Counted from the stretch's first letter, positions 1-11,141 are shown. The stretch: DNA of 64,000 nt from Opitutales bacterium (GCA_028280845.1 JANQKZ010000031.1:1-64000), one strand, 5' to 3'. The notes: a model not told the origin generated them from the sequence alone. Numbers and translations are program-made.

Positions 1-8
1 CTTAGCCC

Positions 9-293
9 TTAGACCCCCAGGATTGGGGCTGCCTCGACAACGCGAACCAGGCGGAAGCGTTTCATCTTACTGAGGGGGCGGGTTTCCATGATTTCCACCT
101 TGTCACCAACCTTGGCTTCGTTCTTTTCGTCGTGAGCATGCACAACGGTTTTGCGTTTCACCTCTTTGCGGTAGGTGGGGTGGGAAATTTTGTATTCGAA
201 GGCCACCTTGATGGTCTTGTCGCCACTTACCGTGGTGACGACCCCAAGGATGTCTTTTCTCCGATTACGGGCTTCTGCGGGTTTGTCGCTCAT
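9..293 (-). CDS. rpsQ: 30S ribosomal protein S17
   Basis: 94 aa ORF with S17 sequence (RRKDILGVVTTVSGDKTIKVAFEYKISHPTYRKEV) in S10 operon order. Confidence 0.96.
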   Translation of the reverse strand: MSDKPAEARNRRKDILGVVTTVSGDKTIKVAFEYKISHPTYRKEVKRKTVVHAHDEKNEAKVGDKVEIMETRPLSKMKRFRLVRVVEAAPILGV

Positions 294-318
294 TCGGTGT
301 AATGCGTTAAATGGGTTC

Positions 319-522
319 TTAGGCTGCCGTTTCGGCCTGCTTCTTTTCGGCCAGGATGGTTTCCAGGCGAGCTACGTCGCGGCGAAGGGTGCGCAACTCA
401 TCTGGGCGCTCGACCTGCCCGGTTTGCTTGCGCATGCGCAACTGGGTCAGCTCGTCGCGTGTGTCGCGGATCTTTTTTTCAATCTCCTGGACGGAAAGTT
501 CTCGGATATCGGCGGATTTCAT
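319..522 (-). CDS. rpmC: 50S ribosomal protein L29
   Basis: 67 aa, typical L29 length/sequence, between rplP and rpsQ. Confidence 0.95.
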   Translation of the reverse strand: MKSADIRELSVQEIEKKIRDTRDELTQLRMRKQTGQVERPDELRTLRRDVARLETILAEKKQAETAA

Positions 523-524
523 GA

Positions 525-944
525 TTATTGGGCCTCCTCGCGGGATAGGAAACGGCAGTGGAAGGGCAGCTTGGCATCAGCCTTGCGGAAGGCTTCACGG
601 GCGACGGACTCGGGGCACCCGGATACTTCAAAGAGCACGGTGCCAGGCTTAATAACGGCAGCCCAGTATTCTACATTACCCTTACCTTTACCCTGGCGGG
701 TTTCCGCCGGTTTTTTGGTGATGGGCTTGTGAGGGAATACGCGAATCCAGACCTTACCCCGGCGTTTCAAAGTACGGGTGATGGTCACACGAGCGGCTTC
801 GATCTGACGTGCGGTCATGCGGCCACGGGTTAGCGATTGAATTCCATAATCCCCGAAATCCAATTTGTTGTTGCCCTTGGCGTTTCCGCGGATGCGGCCC
901 TTGTGGACTTTGCGATATTTAGTTCTGGAAGGTAAAAGTGGCAT
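525..944 (-). CDS. rplP: 50S ribosomal protein L16
   Basis: 139 aa, [38 protein letters not shown]. Confidence 0.97.
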   Translation of the reverse strand: MPLLPSRTKYRKVHKGRIRGNAKGNNKLDFGDYGIQSLTRGRMTARQIEAARVTITRTLKRRGKVWIRVFPHKPITKKPAETRQGKGKGNVEYWAAVIKPGTVLFEVSGCPESVAREAFRKADAKLPFHCRFLSREEAQ

Positions 945-986
945 GACTCAATTCAGTTGAAAGGGTTTGGGGTCCCCGGAAGGAAA

Positions 987-1616
987 TTAAAACTCGGGAT
1001 CGTCGAGGCAAATCCAACACTTCACACCGATCACACCATAGGTGGTGTGGGCTTCTGAAAAGCCGTAGTCGATGTTTTCGCGAAGGGTGTGCAGCGGCAC
1101 ACGTCCGGCGCGCTGTTGCTCTGTCCGTGCAATATCAGCCCCCCCTAAACGACCGGAAACTTGCAGGCGAATGCCATTGGCACCCATGGACATCGTGGTT
1201 TGCACCGCCTTCTTCATGGCGCGGCGGAAGGAGATCCGGCGCTCCAACTGCAGGGCGACAGACTCGGCCACCAACTGGGCACATAGATCCTGGCGCTTGA
1301 TTTCATGGATGTCTACCAGCACCTCGCGGTCCAGCAGTTTGGACAGATCGGCCTTAATTTTCTCCAGCTCAGACCCCTTCTTTCCGATCACGATACCAGG
1401 ACGGGCGGTGAAGATCTTCACCCGGATCCGATTGCTGGCGCGCTCGATGAAAATCCGGGGCACGGAGGCGTAGCGAAGCTTATCACCCAGATACTTCCGG
1501 ACGCGGTGGTCGTCAGCAATGTACTGGGGGAAGTCCTTCTTGTTGGCATACCAACGCGATTCCCAGTTGCGTTTAACCGAGAGGCGAAAACCGATTGGAT
1601 TGATTTTTTGTCCCAT
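987..1616 (-). CDS. rpsC: 30S ribosomal protein S3
   Basis: 209 aa, MGQKINPIGFRLSVKRNWESRW and KH domain. Confidence 0.97.
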   Translation of the reverse strand: MGQKINPIGFRLSVKRNWESRWYANKKDFPQYIADDHRVRKYLGDKLRYASVPRIFIERASNRIRVKIFTARPGIVIGKKGSELEKIKADLSKLLDREVLVDIHEIKRQDLCAQLVAESVALQLERRISFRRAMKKAVQTTMSMGANGIRLQVSGRLGGADIARTEQQRAGRVPLHTLRENIDYGFSEAHTTYGVIGVKCWICLDDPEF

Positions 1617-1634
1617 ATTTAAAAGTGGTCGGAG

Positions 1635-1994
1635 TTATTCTGCTGCTGCGGGGGTGGCAGGCACCTCGTCCGACAGGACGATGCGGATGTGGCTGGTGCG
1701 CTTCTTGAAAGGGTGGGCCATCCCGCGGGCAGCGGGGCGGAAACGACGGAAGGCGGGACCCTCTTCGATTACGGCCTTCTCCACCGTCAATACATCGCTC
1801 GTCACGTTGTTATTGTTTTCAGCGTTGGCGATGGCGCTCTTCAGGGTCTTCGCCAGGAGACGCGCTCCTTTACGGGGAATTACGTTGAGCAACTCGAGGG
1901 CCTGGGCCGCGTTGCGTCCTTGGATCTCGCGGGCTACTTCGCGAACTTTCTTCGGAGAAATCCGGGCGTATTTGGTGTATGCTTGTACTTGCAT
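1635..1994 (-). CDS. rplV: 50S ribosomal protein L22
   Basis: 119 aa, L22 sequence (ARISPKKVREVAREIQGR). Confidence 0.96.
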   Translation of the reverse strand: MQVQAYTKYARISPKKVREVAREIQGRNAAQALELLNVIPRKGARLLAKTLKSAIANAENNNNVTSDVLTVEKAVIEEGPAFRRFRPAARGMAHPFKKRTSHIRIVLSDEVPATPAAAE

Positions 1995-2005
1995 GGCAAT
2001 ATCGC

Positions 2006-2392
2006 TTATCGGGTAAAATCGGTTACAGGCCGGGTCTTGATCCGTAGGGTGTCACCCGCCTCGAGGGATTGATTTGGTTTCAGGTTAAGGATGAGGGCCG
2101 CGCTGGATTCGGGGCTGACTTCGATGAGGATGACTTCCCCCACCACGCTGCTACTTTGAAAGACTTCACAGACCATACCTGCCCGGAATCCCTGGCTGGC
2201 GCCGCCCTCAATAAAGACGATGTCCAGGCTGGATACCGCTTCGATTGCTTGAACACGACCTGCCTGGACATTGAAAAATGGGCGATTGGTAAATTCCGGG
2301 TTGGCTTTGACCGGACACACACTACCCCATCCTGCCAGCATCATTACGCTGGCAAGTCCAATAAGGGCAAATCTGTTGTGTGCGGGTGCCAT
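2006..2392 (-). CDS. Hypothetical secreted protein inserted in the S10 operon between rpsS and rplV
   Basis: In-frame start MAPAHNRFALIGLASVMMLAGWGSVCPVKA|NPEF gives a Sec-type signal peptide; mature part has a small beta-rich pattern (GGASQGFRAGMVCEVFQSSSVVGEVILIEVSPESSAALIL...GDTLRIK). Gaps of about 34 bp to rpsS and 11 bp to rplV. ORF track start 2530 overlaps rpsS and is less likely. Confidence 0.75.
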   Translation of the reverse strand: MAPAHNRFALIGLASVMMLAGWGSVCPVKANPEFTNRPFFNVQAGRVQAIEAVSSLDIVFIEGGASQGFRAGMVCEVFQSSSVVGEVILIEVSPESSAALILNLKPNQSLEAGDTLRIKTRPVTDFTR

Positions 2393-2426
2393 GAAATCGT
2401 ATTTCTTAAATACAGATCGGGGTCGG

Positions 2427-2699
2427 TTACTTCTTCTGGGTGTGAGCACTATGCCCCTTAAAGGTGCGGGTCGGGGCGAATTCACCCAGTTTGTGGCCCA
2501 CCATGTTTTCCGTGACATAGACGGGGACAAAGCCCTTGCCGTTGTGCACGTTGAGGTTCAACCCAACGAATTCGGGAGTGATGGTGGAACGACGGGACCA
2601 GGTCTGAATCGGGCGGCGGTCATCTTTTTGCTGGGCGACGGTCACCTTGTTCATCAGGCCGGGGTCAACGAAAAATCCTTTTTTAATAGAACGTGCCAT
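2427..2699 (-). CDS. rpsS: 30S ribosomal protein S19
   Basis: 90 aa, [16 protein letters not shown]...[46 protein letters not shown]. Confidence 0.97.
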   Translation of the reverse strand: MARSIKKGFFVDPGLMNKVTVAQQKDDRRPIQTWSRRSTITPEFVGLNLNVHNGKGFVPVYVTENMVGHKLGEFAPTRTFKGHSAHTQKK

Positions 2700-2729
2700 G
2701 GTGCAGATCTCTTTCGATTATCAAATATG

Positions 2730-3572
2730 TTATTTCTTCATCTTGCGGCCGTTGCGGCGGACAAGGATGTCGCGGTTGGAAGCCTTGGACTTCTGGCGGG
2801 TCGGGAATCCCTTGGAGAGCTGGCCCCAGGGAGACATGGGATGGCCACCACCGGAGGTGCGACCTTCCCCACCACCCATCGGGTGATCGACCGGGTTCAT
2901 CGCTACACCACGAACACGGGGACGACGCCCTTTCCAACGGTTACGGCCGGCTTTGCCCAGCTTTTCCCGATTATGTTGGGTGTTGCCCACTTCACCAATC
3001 GTGGCGCGGCACTTGGAATTGACCATGCGGATTTCTCCGGAAGGCATCTTGATCGTTGCTTTGCCCTTATCTACGGAGACCAACTGAGCAGCATTTCCAG
3101 CAGAGCGGACCATCTGAGCACCGCGCCCAGGGTGAAGCTCGATCGAGTGGATCTTGGTCGCGGGGGGAATAATAGCCAGCGGCATGTTCCAACCAGGATG
3201 GAAGTCGCGGGCCTCATTCACGCTCATCAGGGTATCCCCTGTTTTGACTCCACGGGGAGCAATAATGTAGCGCTTTTCACCATCTCGGTAGAACAACAGG
3301 GCAATGTGGGCGCTGCGGTTGGGATCGTATTCGATCGCCTTGACGGTGGCAGGCACACCAATCTTTTCGCGACGGAAATCAATCTGACGGTAGAGGCGCT
3401 TATGGCCCCCTCCCCGGCGACGGGAAGTGATGCGACCATGTGTATTTCGGCCCTTGGGGTCGTGCTTATTCTTGGTCAGACGGCGTTCCGGGCGCTTCTT
3501 GGAAACCTGAGTCTTATTCAGTTCCAGAAAACGTTGTCCGGGGGTGACAGGTTTGTGCGATGCGATGGGCAT
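2730..3572 (-). CDS. rplB: 50S ribosomal protein L2
   Basis: 280 aa L2 with GRITSRRRGGGHKRLYR and VAMNPVDHPMGGGEGR. Confidence 0.98.
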   Translation of the reverse strand: MPIASHKPVTPGQRFLELNKTQVSKKRPERRLTKNKHDPKGRNTHGRITSRRRGGGHKRLYRQIDFRREKIGVPATVKAIEYDPNRSAHIALLFYRDGEKRYIIAPRGVKTGDTLMSVNEARDFHPGWNMPLAIIPPATKIHSIELHPGRGAQMVRSAGNAAQLVSVDKGKATIKMPSGEIRMVNSKCRATIGEVGNTQHNREKLGKAGRNRWKGRRPRVRGVAMNPVDHPMGGGEGRTSGGGHPMSPWGQLSKGFPTRQKSKASNRDILVRRNGRKMKK

Positions 3573-3596
3573 GGAAAGGTTCTCCAGTTATGCGGG

Positions 3597-3887
3597 TTAG
3601 ACCAGTTCGATGGCTTCACCCTCTTTCAGGGTGACCACTGCTTTCTTAAAGCCGGATTTTTTCCCGAGGTTTCCGCGGCGCATGCGGTCCCGCTTCAGGG
3701 TCGGCTTAGTATTCATGATGTTCACCCGGGCAACTTTTACGCCGAAGGTCTGCTCCACGGCCTGCGCGACCTGGTAGCGATTGGCTTCGGTAGCCACCTC
3801 GAAGGTGTATTGGTTCAGGTTAGCCGCCAGGTCGGAAGCTTTTTCCGTGATGCGGTATTCCTTAAGAATTTTGCTGGCATCAATCAT
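3597..3887 (-). CDS. rplW: 50S ribosomal protein L23
   Basis: 96 aa L23, in operon order. Confidence 0.95.
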   Translation of the reverse strand: MIDASKILKEYRITEKASDLAANLNQYTFEVATEANRYQVAQAVEQTFGVKVARVNIMNTKPTLKRDRMRRGNLGKKSGFKKAVVTLKEGEAIELV

Positions 3888-4522
3888 TACTCAGATCCTC
3901 CTTTGCTGCGGGAAATCACGGTGTTGAGGCCGTTTTCCGTTACAATAATCCGATCGAAGCGGACCAGGTCCCAGCTGTTCAGACTGTCGGACGCGGTGAT
4001 GGAAACACGCTCGATATTGCGGGCGGCCAGGGTGGTGTTGTCTTCGAAGTTGTCGTCGACGATGAGCACCTTGCCCTTGGGAGCAATCTTGCCGATCACG
4101 TCATTGATCAGACGGGTTTTCGGCTCGGCCACTTCCCACTTCTCGATGACGTCGATTTCACCTTCGGACGCGCGATCAAAGAGAGCACGCTGCAGAGCGA
4201 GCTGGCGCATCTTTTTATTGATCTTCTGCGTATAGTCGCGGGGTTTCGGACCGAAAGCCACGCCACCACCATAGTGCTGGGGTCCGCGCTTAGTGCCCTG
4301 CCGAGCCATACCAGTTCCTTTTTGACGGAAGGGCTTTTTGCCGGTACCGGCTACTTCTGCTCGGGTCTTGGTGCTGGCATTCCCCTGGCGCTTGTTCGCC
4401 TGGTAGGCCAGAACGACCTGGCGAAGGGCTTCGACACCCTTACTGTCTTCCAATACAGGAAAGTGGTTGAAGTCTTTTTCGGTGCTAGTTGCACCATCCG
4501 GAGTATAAACTTTCAGTTTCAT
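3887..4522 (-). CDS. rplD: 50S ribosomal protein L4
   Basis: 211 aa L4 (KKPFRQKGTGMARQGTKRGPQHYGGGVAFGPKPRDY). Confidence 0.97.
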   Translation of the reverse strand: MKLKVYTPDGATSTEKDFNHFPVLEDSKGVEALRQVVLAYQANKRQGNASTKTRAEVAGTGKKPFRQKGTGMARQGTKRGPQHYGGGVAFGPKPRDYTQKINKKMRQLALQRALFDRASEGEIDVIEKWEVAEPKTRLINDVIGKIAPKGKVLIVDDNFEDNTTLAARNIERVSITASDSLNSWDLVRFDRIIVTENGLNTVISRSKGGSE

Positions 4523-4524
4523 GA

Positions 4525-5175
4525 TCAGGCTGCCGCTCCTTTCTTCTGCTTGATCGCGGGGCGAACGGAAACGAGGCTGCCGTTGTATCCGGCAATGCTA
4601 CCTTTCACGAGGAGAAGGTTCTTCTCCGCGATGATCTTGACCACGCGAAGGCTTTGGGTCGTGCGGCTCTTATCCCCCATATGTCCGGGCATTTTCTTGC
4701 CCTTGAGAACCTCACCGGGCCATTGGCACATCCCGTAAGATCCCCCGCGACGGTGGAACATCGATCCGTGGGAGGCAGGACCCCCGGCAAATCCCCAGCG
4801 TTTCACAACACCTTGGAATCCGCGGCCTTTGGTCGTGGCGATGACATCGACCTTTTCAACACCTTCAAATTTATCCACGGTCAGGACATCGCCTACATGG
4901 TAAGCATCGCCCTCGCCATTGGTGCGGAACTCCTTCAGGTGATTCAACGGCTCAATGCCGGCTTTCTTCAGGTGGCCGACTTCAGGACGGCTCACGCGGT
5001 GTTCCTTGTTGGGCCCGAAACCGATCTGGACGGCATTATAGCCCTCCTGTTCATCGGTCTTGATTTGGGTGACGGGGCATGGCCCCACTTCGATGACGGT
5101 GACAGGCACCAGACGATTGTTTTCGTCATAGACCTGCGTCATCCCTACTTTTTTTCCTAATAATGTAAAACTCAT
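4525..5175 (-). CDS. rplC: 50S ribosomal protein L3
   Basis: 216 aa L3 (LLGKKVGMTQVYDENNRLVPVTVIEVGPCPVTQIKT; GRGFQGVVKRWGF). Confidence 0.97.
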   Translation of the reverse strand: MSFTLLGKKVGMTQVYDENNRLVPVTVIEVGPCPVTQIKTDEQEGYNAVQIGFGPNKEHRVSRPEVGHLKKAGIEPLNHLKEFRTNGEGDAYHVGDVLTVDKFEGVEKVDVIATTKGRGFQGVVKRWGFAGGPASHGSMFHRRGGSYGMCQWPGEVLKGKKMPGHMGDKSRTTQSLRVVKIIAEKNLLLVKGSIAGYNGSLVSVRPAIKQKKGAAA

Positions 5176-5395
5176 GGTGCTAAGAGGCAGGTGGAAGGGT
5201 CTTCCCGGAGGCTCCAGTTGAAGACCTGCGTTAGTCTTTTGGGTTAGGGATTCGTTCTATATGGAATCTGTAACTTAAAGGGCTTGGGTTAAATCGCGTT
5301 CCCAGGGCTTAATTTCAGAGCTTTCGAAATCAGTTCAGTGGGAATTGGCGGGGAAATGGTGAAAGAGATAAAAAAACGGAAAGTTTGGATCTGGT

Positions 5396-5704
5396 TTAAA
5401 CGTTGATTGTAATTTCTACGCCAGCAGGCAGGTTGAGCTTCTTCAACTCGTCGACGGTGGCCGCAGTGGGTTCCAGGATGTCGATCAGACGCTTGTGGGT
5501 ACGGATTTCGAATTGGTCCATCGACTTCTTGTCAACGTGGGGGGACCGGTTCACGGTGAACTTCTCGATACGGGTGGGCAGTGGAACCGGGCCGGACACG
5601 CGGGCGCCGGAGCGCTTGGCAGTTTCCACAATTTCGGAAGCGGATTGATCGATAATCCGGTAATCAAACCCTTTCAGGCGGATGCGTATGCGTTGCGTAG
5701 ACAT
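5396..5704 (-). CDS. rpsJ: 30S ribosomal protein S10
   Basis: 102 aa S10 ([41 protein letters not shown]). Confidence 0.98.
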   Translation of the reverse strand: MSTQRIRIRLKGFDYRIIDQSASEIVETAKRSGARVSGPVPLPTRIEKFTVNRSPHVDKKSMDQFEIRTHKRLIDILEPTAATVDELKKLNLPAGVEITINV

Positions 5705-5742
5705 TAAGATTCAAAGAACAAGTGGTGGGAGAAGGCGCAAAC

Positions 5743-7890
5743 TTAGCTTCTGGCCGGTTCGCGCGAGGAGGATTCAACAATTTTCGGAAGGAGGCTCTGC
5801 GGAACCTGCTCAAAGTGGGAAGGTGTCATCGCGTAAGATGCACGGCCCTTGGAAAGGGAGCGAACGTCGGTCGCATAACCAAACATCTGCTCGAGGGGAA
5901 CGTGGGCGGTGATGATGGTCATGTTACTTTTGGACTCCATGCCCTGGATCTGGCCGCGGCGGCGATTCAAGTCGCCCATGATATCCCCCTGATATTCATC
6001 CGGAGTCGACACTTCGACCGACATCACTGGCTCCAGCAAAACCGGGCCCGCCTTAGCCATGGCGTCTTTGAAGCCAAAGATACCGGCCATTTTAAAAGCC
6101 ATTTCGGAAGAGTCGACCTCGTGGAAGGACCCGTCGAACAACTCAATCTTGAAGTCGACCACCGGGTAGCCGGCAACGGTGCCATTGTTGGAAGCTTCCA
6201 TCACACCGTCAAAGGTAGGTTTGATGTATTCCTTGGGAATCACCCCGCCAACGATCTTGTTGTCGAGCTCAACACCCTTCCCCTTATCCTGCGGGATAAT
6301 CCGCATCACGCAGTGGCCGTATTGACCACGCCCCCCGGACTGGCGGACAAACTTACCCACCCCTTCAGCCGGTTTGGTGATGGTTTCACGGTAAGCGATT
6401 TGCGGGCGACCGGCTTCGGCTTCGACTTTAAATTCCCGGAAAAGACGGTCGCGAATAATGTCGAGGTGGAGCTCACCCATGCCGGCAATGATAGTCTGGC
6501 CGGTTTCTTCATCGGAACGTACCACAAAAGTCGGGTCCTCCTCAGCCAGGCGCTGGAGCGCGAGGGACATCTTTTCCTGGTCGGCCTTGGTATTCGGCTC
6601 AATCGACATGGAGATCACCGGCTCGGGGAAACTCGGGGGCTCCAGGCGGATATCCAGGTCACGGGTGCAAAGGGTGTCTCCGGTCACGACATCTTTCACC
6701 CCGATCAGGGCACAGATATCTCCAGAATAGGCCACGTCGATGTCTTCGCGGGAGTCAGCCTTCATCACCATCAGGCGGCTGATCCGTTCCGTCTTACGGG
6801 TCCTTGGGTTGTAAAGGGCGGTGCCCTTCTTGAGCGTACCTTGATAAATGCGGAAGAAGACGAGCTTCCCCACATAAGGGTCGGTCATCAGCTTGAAAGC
6901 CAGGCCGGCCACGTCGGCAGCGTCATTAGGCTCGACAACGGTTTCTTTCTCTTCGTCGTCGTAGGCCTTCATTGGGGGCAAGTCAAGCGGTCCGGGCAGG
7001 TAGTCCACCACGGCATCCATCAGCATTTGCACCCCCTTATTCTTAAAGGCAGATCCGGGAATCACTCCGGTGAAGTTCAGGCTCAGGATCGCTTTCCGAA
7101 TGGCGAGTTTCAACTCGTCCTGGGCAATCTCCTCTCCTTCGAGATACTTCATGGCCAGCTCGTCGTCGAAATCACAAACGGCTTCAATCAGGCGTTCGCG
7201 ATATTCTGCGACTTGGTCCACCATGTCGGCAGGAATATCGACCACATTGAACCCGATACCGGATTCGTCCGATTCGTCGTAGATGTAGGCCTCTTCTTTA
7301 ACCAGGTCGATCAATCCCTTGAAATTTTCTTCAGAGCCAATGTTGAGGAACAGGGGATGGGCATTGCCTCCCAGCTTGGTCTTGATGCTCTCCACCGCAC
7401 CCAGGAAGTCGGCGCCCATACGGTCCATCTTATTAATGAAGGCCAGGCGCGGGACGTGATACTTGTCCATCTGGCGCCACACCGTTTCGGACTGGGGCTG
7501 CACCCCTTCTACCGAGGTAAATACGGCAACCGCTCCATCCAGAACCCGGAGGGAACGCTCCACCTCAGCGGTGAAGTCCACGTGGCCGGGGGTATCGATG
7601 ATGTTGATCCGGTGCTCAATGTTGGCGAAGGGACCATCTTTGGTGGTCCAACCGCAGGAAATCGCAGCAGAAGTAATTGTGATTCCACGCTCGCGCTCTT
7701 GCTCCATCCAGTCAGTAACAGCGCTACCTTCGTGGACCTCACCCATCTTGTGCACCACACCAGAGTAGAATAATACCCGCTCAGTCGTCGTAGTTTTACC
7801 AGCGTCAATATGCGCAGCGATACCAATATTCCGTGTATACTCTAACGGAAATTTTCTATCTGCTGAATTTGCTGAGGAAAGGTCGGCCAT
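5743..7890 (-). CDS. fusA: Elongation factor G
   Basis: 715 aa; G1 [29 protein letters not shown]. Confidence 0.98.
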   Translation of the reverse strand: MADLSSANSADRKFPLEYTRNIGIAAHIDAGKTTTTERVLFYSGVVHKMGEVHEGSAVTDWMEQERERGITITSAAISCGWTTKDGPFANIEHRINIIDTPGHVDFTAEVERSLRVLDGAVAVFTSVEGVQPQSETVWRQMDKYHVPRLAFINKMDRMGADFLGAVESIKTKLGGNAHPLFLNIGSEENFKGLIDLVKEEAYIYDESDESGIGFNVVDIPADMVDQVAEYRERLIEAVCDFDDELAMKYLEGEEIAQDELKLAIRKAILSLNFTGVIPGSAFKNKGVQMLMDAVVDYLPGPLDLPPMKAYDDEEKETVVEPNDAADVAGLAFKLMTDPYVGKLVFFRIYQGTLKKGTALYNPRTRKTERISRLMVMKADSREDIDVAYSGDICALIGVKDVVTGDTLCTRDLDIRLEPPSFPEPVISMSIEPNTKADQEKMSLALQRLAEEDPTFVVRSDEETGQTIIAGMGELHLDIIRDRLFREFKVEAEAGRPQIAYRETITKPAEGVGKFVRQSGGRGQYGHCVMRIIPQDKGKGVELDNKIVGGVIPKEYIKPTFDGVMEASNNGTVAGYPVVDFKIELFDGSFHEVDSSEMAFKMAGIFGFKDAMAKAGPVLLEPVMSVEVSTPDEYQGDIMGDLNRRRGQIQGMESKSNMTIITAHVPLEQMFGYATDVRSLSKGRASYAMTPSHFEQVPQSLLPKIVESSSREPARS

Positions 7891-7941
7891 GCTCTTGTTC
7901 GAAGGGGGGTTTGTCAGTCAGTCGTTGTCAGAAAAAAGCAA

Positions 7942-8415
7942 TTACCAGCGAAGGTGAGCAAATGCACGGTTGGCCTGAGCCATTTTATGGGTGTCTTCCT
8001 TCTTCTTCACCACACCCCCCGTGCCATTATAGGCATCGATGATCTCAGAGGCGAGGGCCTCTCCCATCGGCATACCCTTGCGACCGCGGGCGGAAGTCAC
8101 CATCCAGCGAAGGGCCAGGCTCTGCTGGCGTTCGAAGGAAATTTCCACCGGCACCTGATAGGTCGCCCCACCCACACGGCGGCTTTTGACCTCCAACTTC
8201 GGGCGGGCATTTTCCATCGCACCGAGAAGAATGTCGACCGGATCACCCTTTTCCAGTTTCTCGGAAACCCGCTCACAAGCACCATAAACGATGCGCTGGG
8301 CTACGGATTTCTTCCCACGGTTCATCACCGTGTTGATCAGGGAGGCTACGAGCGGGCTGCCATAACGGGGATCCGGATCGGCGACTCTCTTTTCTGCTCT
8401 ACGTCTACGAGACAT
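7942..8415 (-). CDS. rpsG: 30S ribosomal protein S7
   Basis: 157 aa S7 ([10 protein letters not shown]...[32 protein letters not shown]). Confidence 0.97.
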   Translation of the reverse strand: MSRRRRAEKRVADPDPRYGSPLVASLINTVMNRGKKSVAQRIVYGACERVSEKLEKGDPVDILLGAMENARPKLEVKSRRVGGATYQVPVEISFERQQSLALRWMVTSARGRKGMPMGEALASEIIDAYNGTGGVVKKKEDTHKMAQANRAFAHLRW

Positions 8416-8439
8416 CTTATTCTATATATAAATGGTTAT

Positions 8440-8817
8440 TTATTTAGCCTTCGGACGCTTCACCCCGTATTTCGAACGGCTGCGGCGGCGCTTTTCCACA
8501 CCCACGGCATCCAGAGCACCGCGCACAATGTGATAACGCACACCGGGGAGGTCCTTCACACGACCACCGCGGACCAGCACGATGCTGTGCTCCTGGAGGG
8601 TGTGGCCCTCATCAGGGATGTAGGCGATCACTTCGTAACCGGAGGTCAGGCGGACCTTCGCTACTTTCCGAATGGCGGAATTCGGTTTTTTGGGTGTGCG
8701 GGTCATGACCTGGACGCAAACACCCCGCCGAAAAGGACAGCTTTTCAAAGCCGGAGACTTTGATTTTCCTTTGATCAGCTTACGCGGATTTCGAACTAAC
8801 TGGTTAATCGTGGGCAT
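8440..8817 (-). CDS. rpsL: 30S ribosomal protein S12
   Basis: 125 aa S12 ([51 protein letters not shown]). Confidence 0.98.
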   Translation of the reverse strand: MPTINQLVRNPRKLIKGKSKSPALKSCPFRRGVCVQVMTRTPKKPNSAIRKVAKVRLTSGYEVIAYIPDEGHTLQEHSIVLVRGGRVKDLPGVRYHIVRGALDAVGVEKRRRSRSKYGVKRPKAK

Positions 8818-8929
8818 GGTTTCGTTTAAAATATGAACGGATCCACATGCCCCTGGGTAAGCGGCAAGGATCCTTCAAAATGGACTGGCTCTGAGTTTAG
8901 ACAACTGGATTAGAGCGAAAGAGAAGGAA

Positions 8930-8990
8930 AATGAAGCTCCCCCACAGCTCTGGCAAGTTTTTTTATAAAAATTTTTGCCTGTTTTTTCAT
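8930..8990 (-). promoter_or_regulatory. Candidate str-operon promoter region with UP-element-like A/T tract
   Basis: Minus strand reads AAAAATTTTTATAAAAAAACTTGCCAGAG: A/T tract directly upstream of a TTGCCA (5/6 match to -35) about 130 bp upstream of rpsL; the -10 is weak. Confidence 0.3.
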
Positions 8991-9716
8991 TGGTTTTCAC
9001 CTGAAAACTGGAAATCGGAGAAATCCAAGTTTCCCAAAGCTGAAATAGACTACAGTCATTGCCAAGACCCGCTCAAAGAGCCCAAACACCAGGTTCGCGG
9101 CAGGGGTTTCAGCAGTCTATCATCTGAATCCCGCAACCTGTAAGCCATAGCCTTTGGTGAAGGACTGAAAGGCGGATCAAAATTCAAGAGGCACACCCTC
9201 TTGCCCCTGGGGGAGAGGATCGATTGATGGGGCGTTCCCAATCGCCCCATAAAACCGGATCGCATGCCCCCCAATATACAGTTCCGCACCCCCTGTCCGG
9301 TCAGACGGTGCACCCAATCTTAGGCCAATATTGGAGGGTCATCGGATGGGCTATCCCAGACAAAGCCAAAGAACCCAAACTCGCCTGTTGTATAAAATTC
9401 AAGGAGACCGAATCGGTGCAATCCTGGATAGGCGGCTCCTTCTACAAAACTACCTGCAAAGCTAAATGCGAAGGAGTTCAGGCGTCGAGGACCACATCGT
9501 CCTGCCAGAGTCCGCCCTCGATCATCGCGAGGTTGCCATCGCCTTCAAACCCAGAGAAGAGTGGCCCAAGTCATTCAAATTTTACAAGCTATACAAATAG
9601 ACCACAGCCGGTTACCAATCCCACTATCATTTTCACCTTCGCCACGTCCAAAAAGAAATCGACCATCTCAAACTCGCATCCCGCAACCCAGATCCACTCC
9701 AAACGCCCCCTTAACT

Positions 9717-11141
9717 TTGAACGCAAAACTCCTGCTCCTGCTCTCAGTCGCCTTGGGACTATCGCCTTTATCCTCTACCGCGGTAGACGCCCCCCTTCCC
9801 AATATCCTCCTCATTTGCGTGGATGACCTCAGGCCGGAGCTGGGCTGCTACGGCGTCCGCTATATCCACTCTCCTCATATCGACGCCCTCGCCTCGTCCG
9901 GCCGGACCTTTCAGCGTCACTACGTCCAGGCCCCTACCTGCGGGGCATCCAGATATGCGATGCTGACCGGTCGTTATGGCCCAACCAACAACAAAGCGCT
10001 GTTCACTCGAGCGGCGGAGCTTGCCCGGGAGAAGAAATCCGTCTCTCCCAGTATGCCCGCCTGGTTTCGCAAATATGGCTATACCACGGTTTCCGTGGGC
10101 AAAGTCTCCCATCACCCCGGCGGTTGGGGAGGATCGGATTGGGATGATCCAAACGAGCTGGAAATGCCTTATTCGTGGAATATGACCCACATGCCATCCG
10201 GCCTCTGGCAGCATCCCCGCGGCGCTATGCACGGATTGGCCCATGGTGAGATCCGGTCGAAGGCAGGCGGGATGGATGTATATCAAACCGTGGACGGACC
10301 GGATTCCACCTATCCCGACGGGTTGATTACGGAAACTGCCCTTGAGGAATTGGAGACCTTATCTACGACCGGAGCTCCCTTCTTCCTCGCCGTTGGATTC
10401 ATTCGACCGCATCTCCCCTTCGGTGCTCCCGCTCAATACTTCGATCCTTACTCCGACGCCGAGCTTCCCCCTATCCCTCATCCCGAAAAACCGACCGGCC
10501 AAACCACCTGGCACGCCTCGAGTGAATTCATGAAGTATAATCGCTGGGGACAAGACCCCAACATGGATCCTGACTTTGCCCTCGAAGTTCGCCGCCATTA
10601 TGCCGCCAGTGTGACTTACGCAGACGCCCAGGTCGGACGCTTGCTCAGAAAACTTCAGGACCTGGGGTTGGACCGGAACACCATTGTGGTCCTCTGGGGA
10701 GATCACGGCTGGCACCTGGGCGAACACGCCATCTGGGGCAAGCATAGCTTGTTCGAAGAGTCGCTGCGCTCGCCCCTCATCATCCGATCGCCCCAAGAAC
10801 CGGCACCCGGTGAATCGACCAACGCGATTGTTGAATCGATCGATATCTTCCCCACCCTCTGCGAACTGGCTGGACTGCCGACTCCCGAGACCCTTCACGG
10901 CAGCTCTCTCACCAGACATTTGAAGGACCCTTCCCTCCCCGGGCATACCGCGATATCCTATGCTAGAAAGGACACCACCATTCGGACCGATTCCTATCGG
11001 CTCATTGCCCATGATGATGGGCATCTGGAATTATACGACCACACCTCAGCCGAAGGAGAAACCCGTAACATCGCCAACCGTTCACCCGAAATCACGACCC
11101 GCCTCCTCCATCAGATACAAGAACGACTCCAAACCGAATAA
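9717..11141 (+). CDS. Sulfatase (arylsulfatase / iduronate-2-sulfatase-like), secreted
   Basis: Sulfatase motif [12 protein letters not shown] (C-x-A-S-R-x3-LTGR), [39 protein letters not shown]. Probable TTG start at 9717 followed by signal peptide [21 protein letters not shown]; the track start is 9561. Confidence 0.9.
   Translation: MNAKLLLLLSVALGLSPLSSTAVDAPLPNILLICVDDLRPELGCYGVRYIHSPHIDALASSGRTFQRHYVQAPTCGASRYAMLTGRYGPTNNKALFTRAAELAREKKSVSPSMPAWFRKYGYTTVSVGKVSHHPGGWGGSDWDDPNELEMPYSWNMTHMPSGLWQHPRGAMHGLAHGEIRSKAGGMDVYQTVDGPDSTYPDGLITETALEELETLSTTGAPFFLAVGFIRPHLPFGAPAQYFDPYSDAELPPIPHPEKPTGQTTWHASSEFMKYNRWGQDPNMDPDFALEVRRHYAASVTYADAQVGRLLRKLQDLGLDRNTIVVLWGDHGWHLGEHAIWGKHSLFEESLRSPLIIRSPQEPAPGESTNAIVESIDIFPTLCELAGLPTPETLHGSSLTRHLKDPSLPGHTAISYARKDTTIRTDSYRLIAHDDGHLELYDHTSAEGETRNIANRSPEITTRLLHQIQERLQTE

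Noticed and set aside
2271-4235. 654 aa plus-strand ORF antisense to rpsS-rplB-rplW-rplD
   Set aside because: Shadow ORF produced by codon bias of highly expressed ribosomal genes; no recognisable protein features
5722-7773. 683 aa plus-strand ORF antisense to fusA
   Set aside because: Shadow ORF; the minus strand encodes unmistakable EF-G
9224-9826. 200 aa ORF upstream of/overlapping the sulfatase start
   Set aside because: Low-complexity composition, wrong frame relative to the sulfatase, no family resemblance
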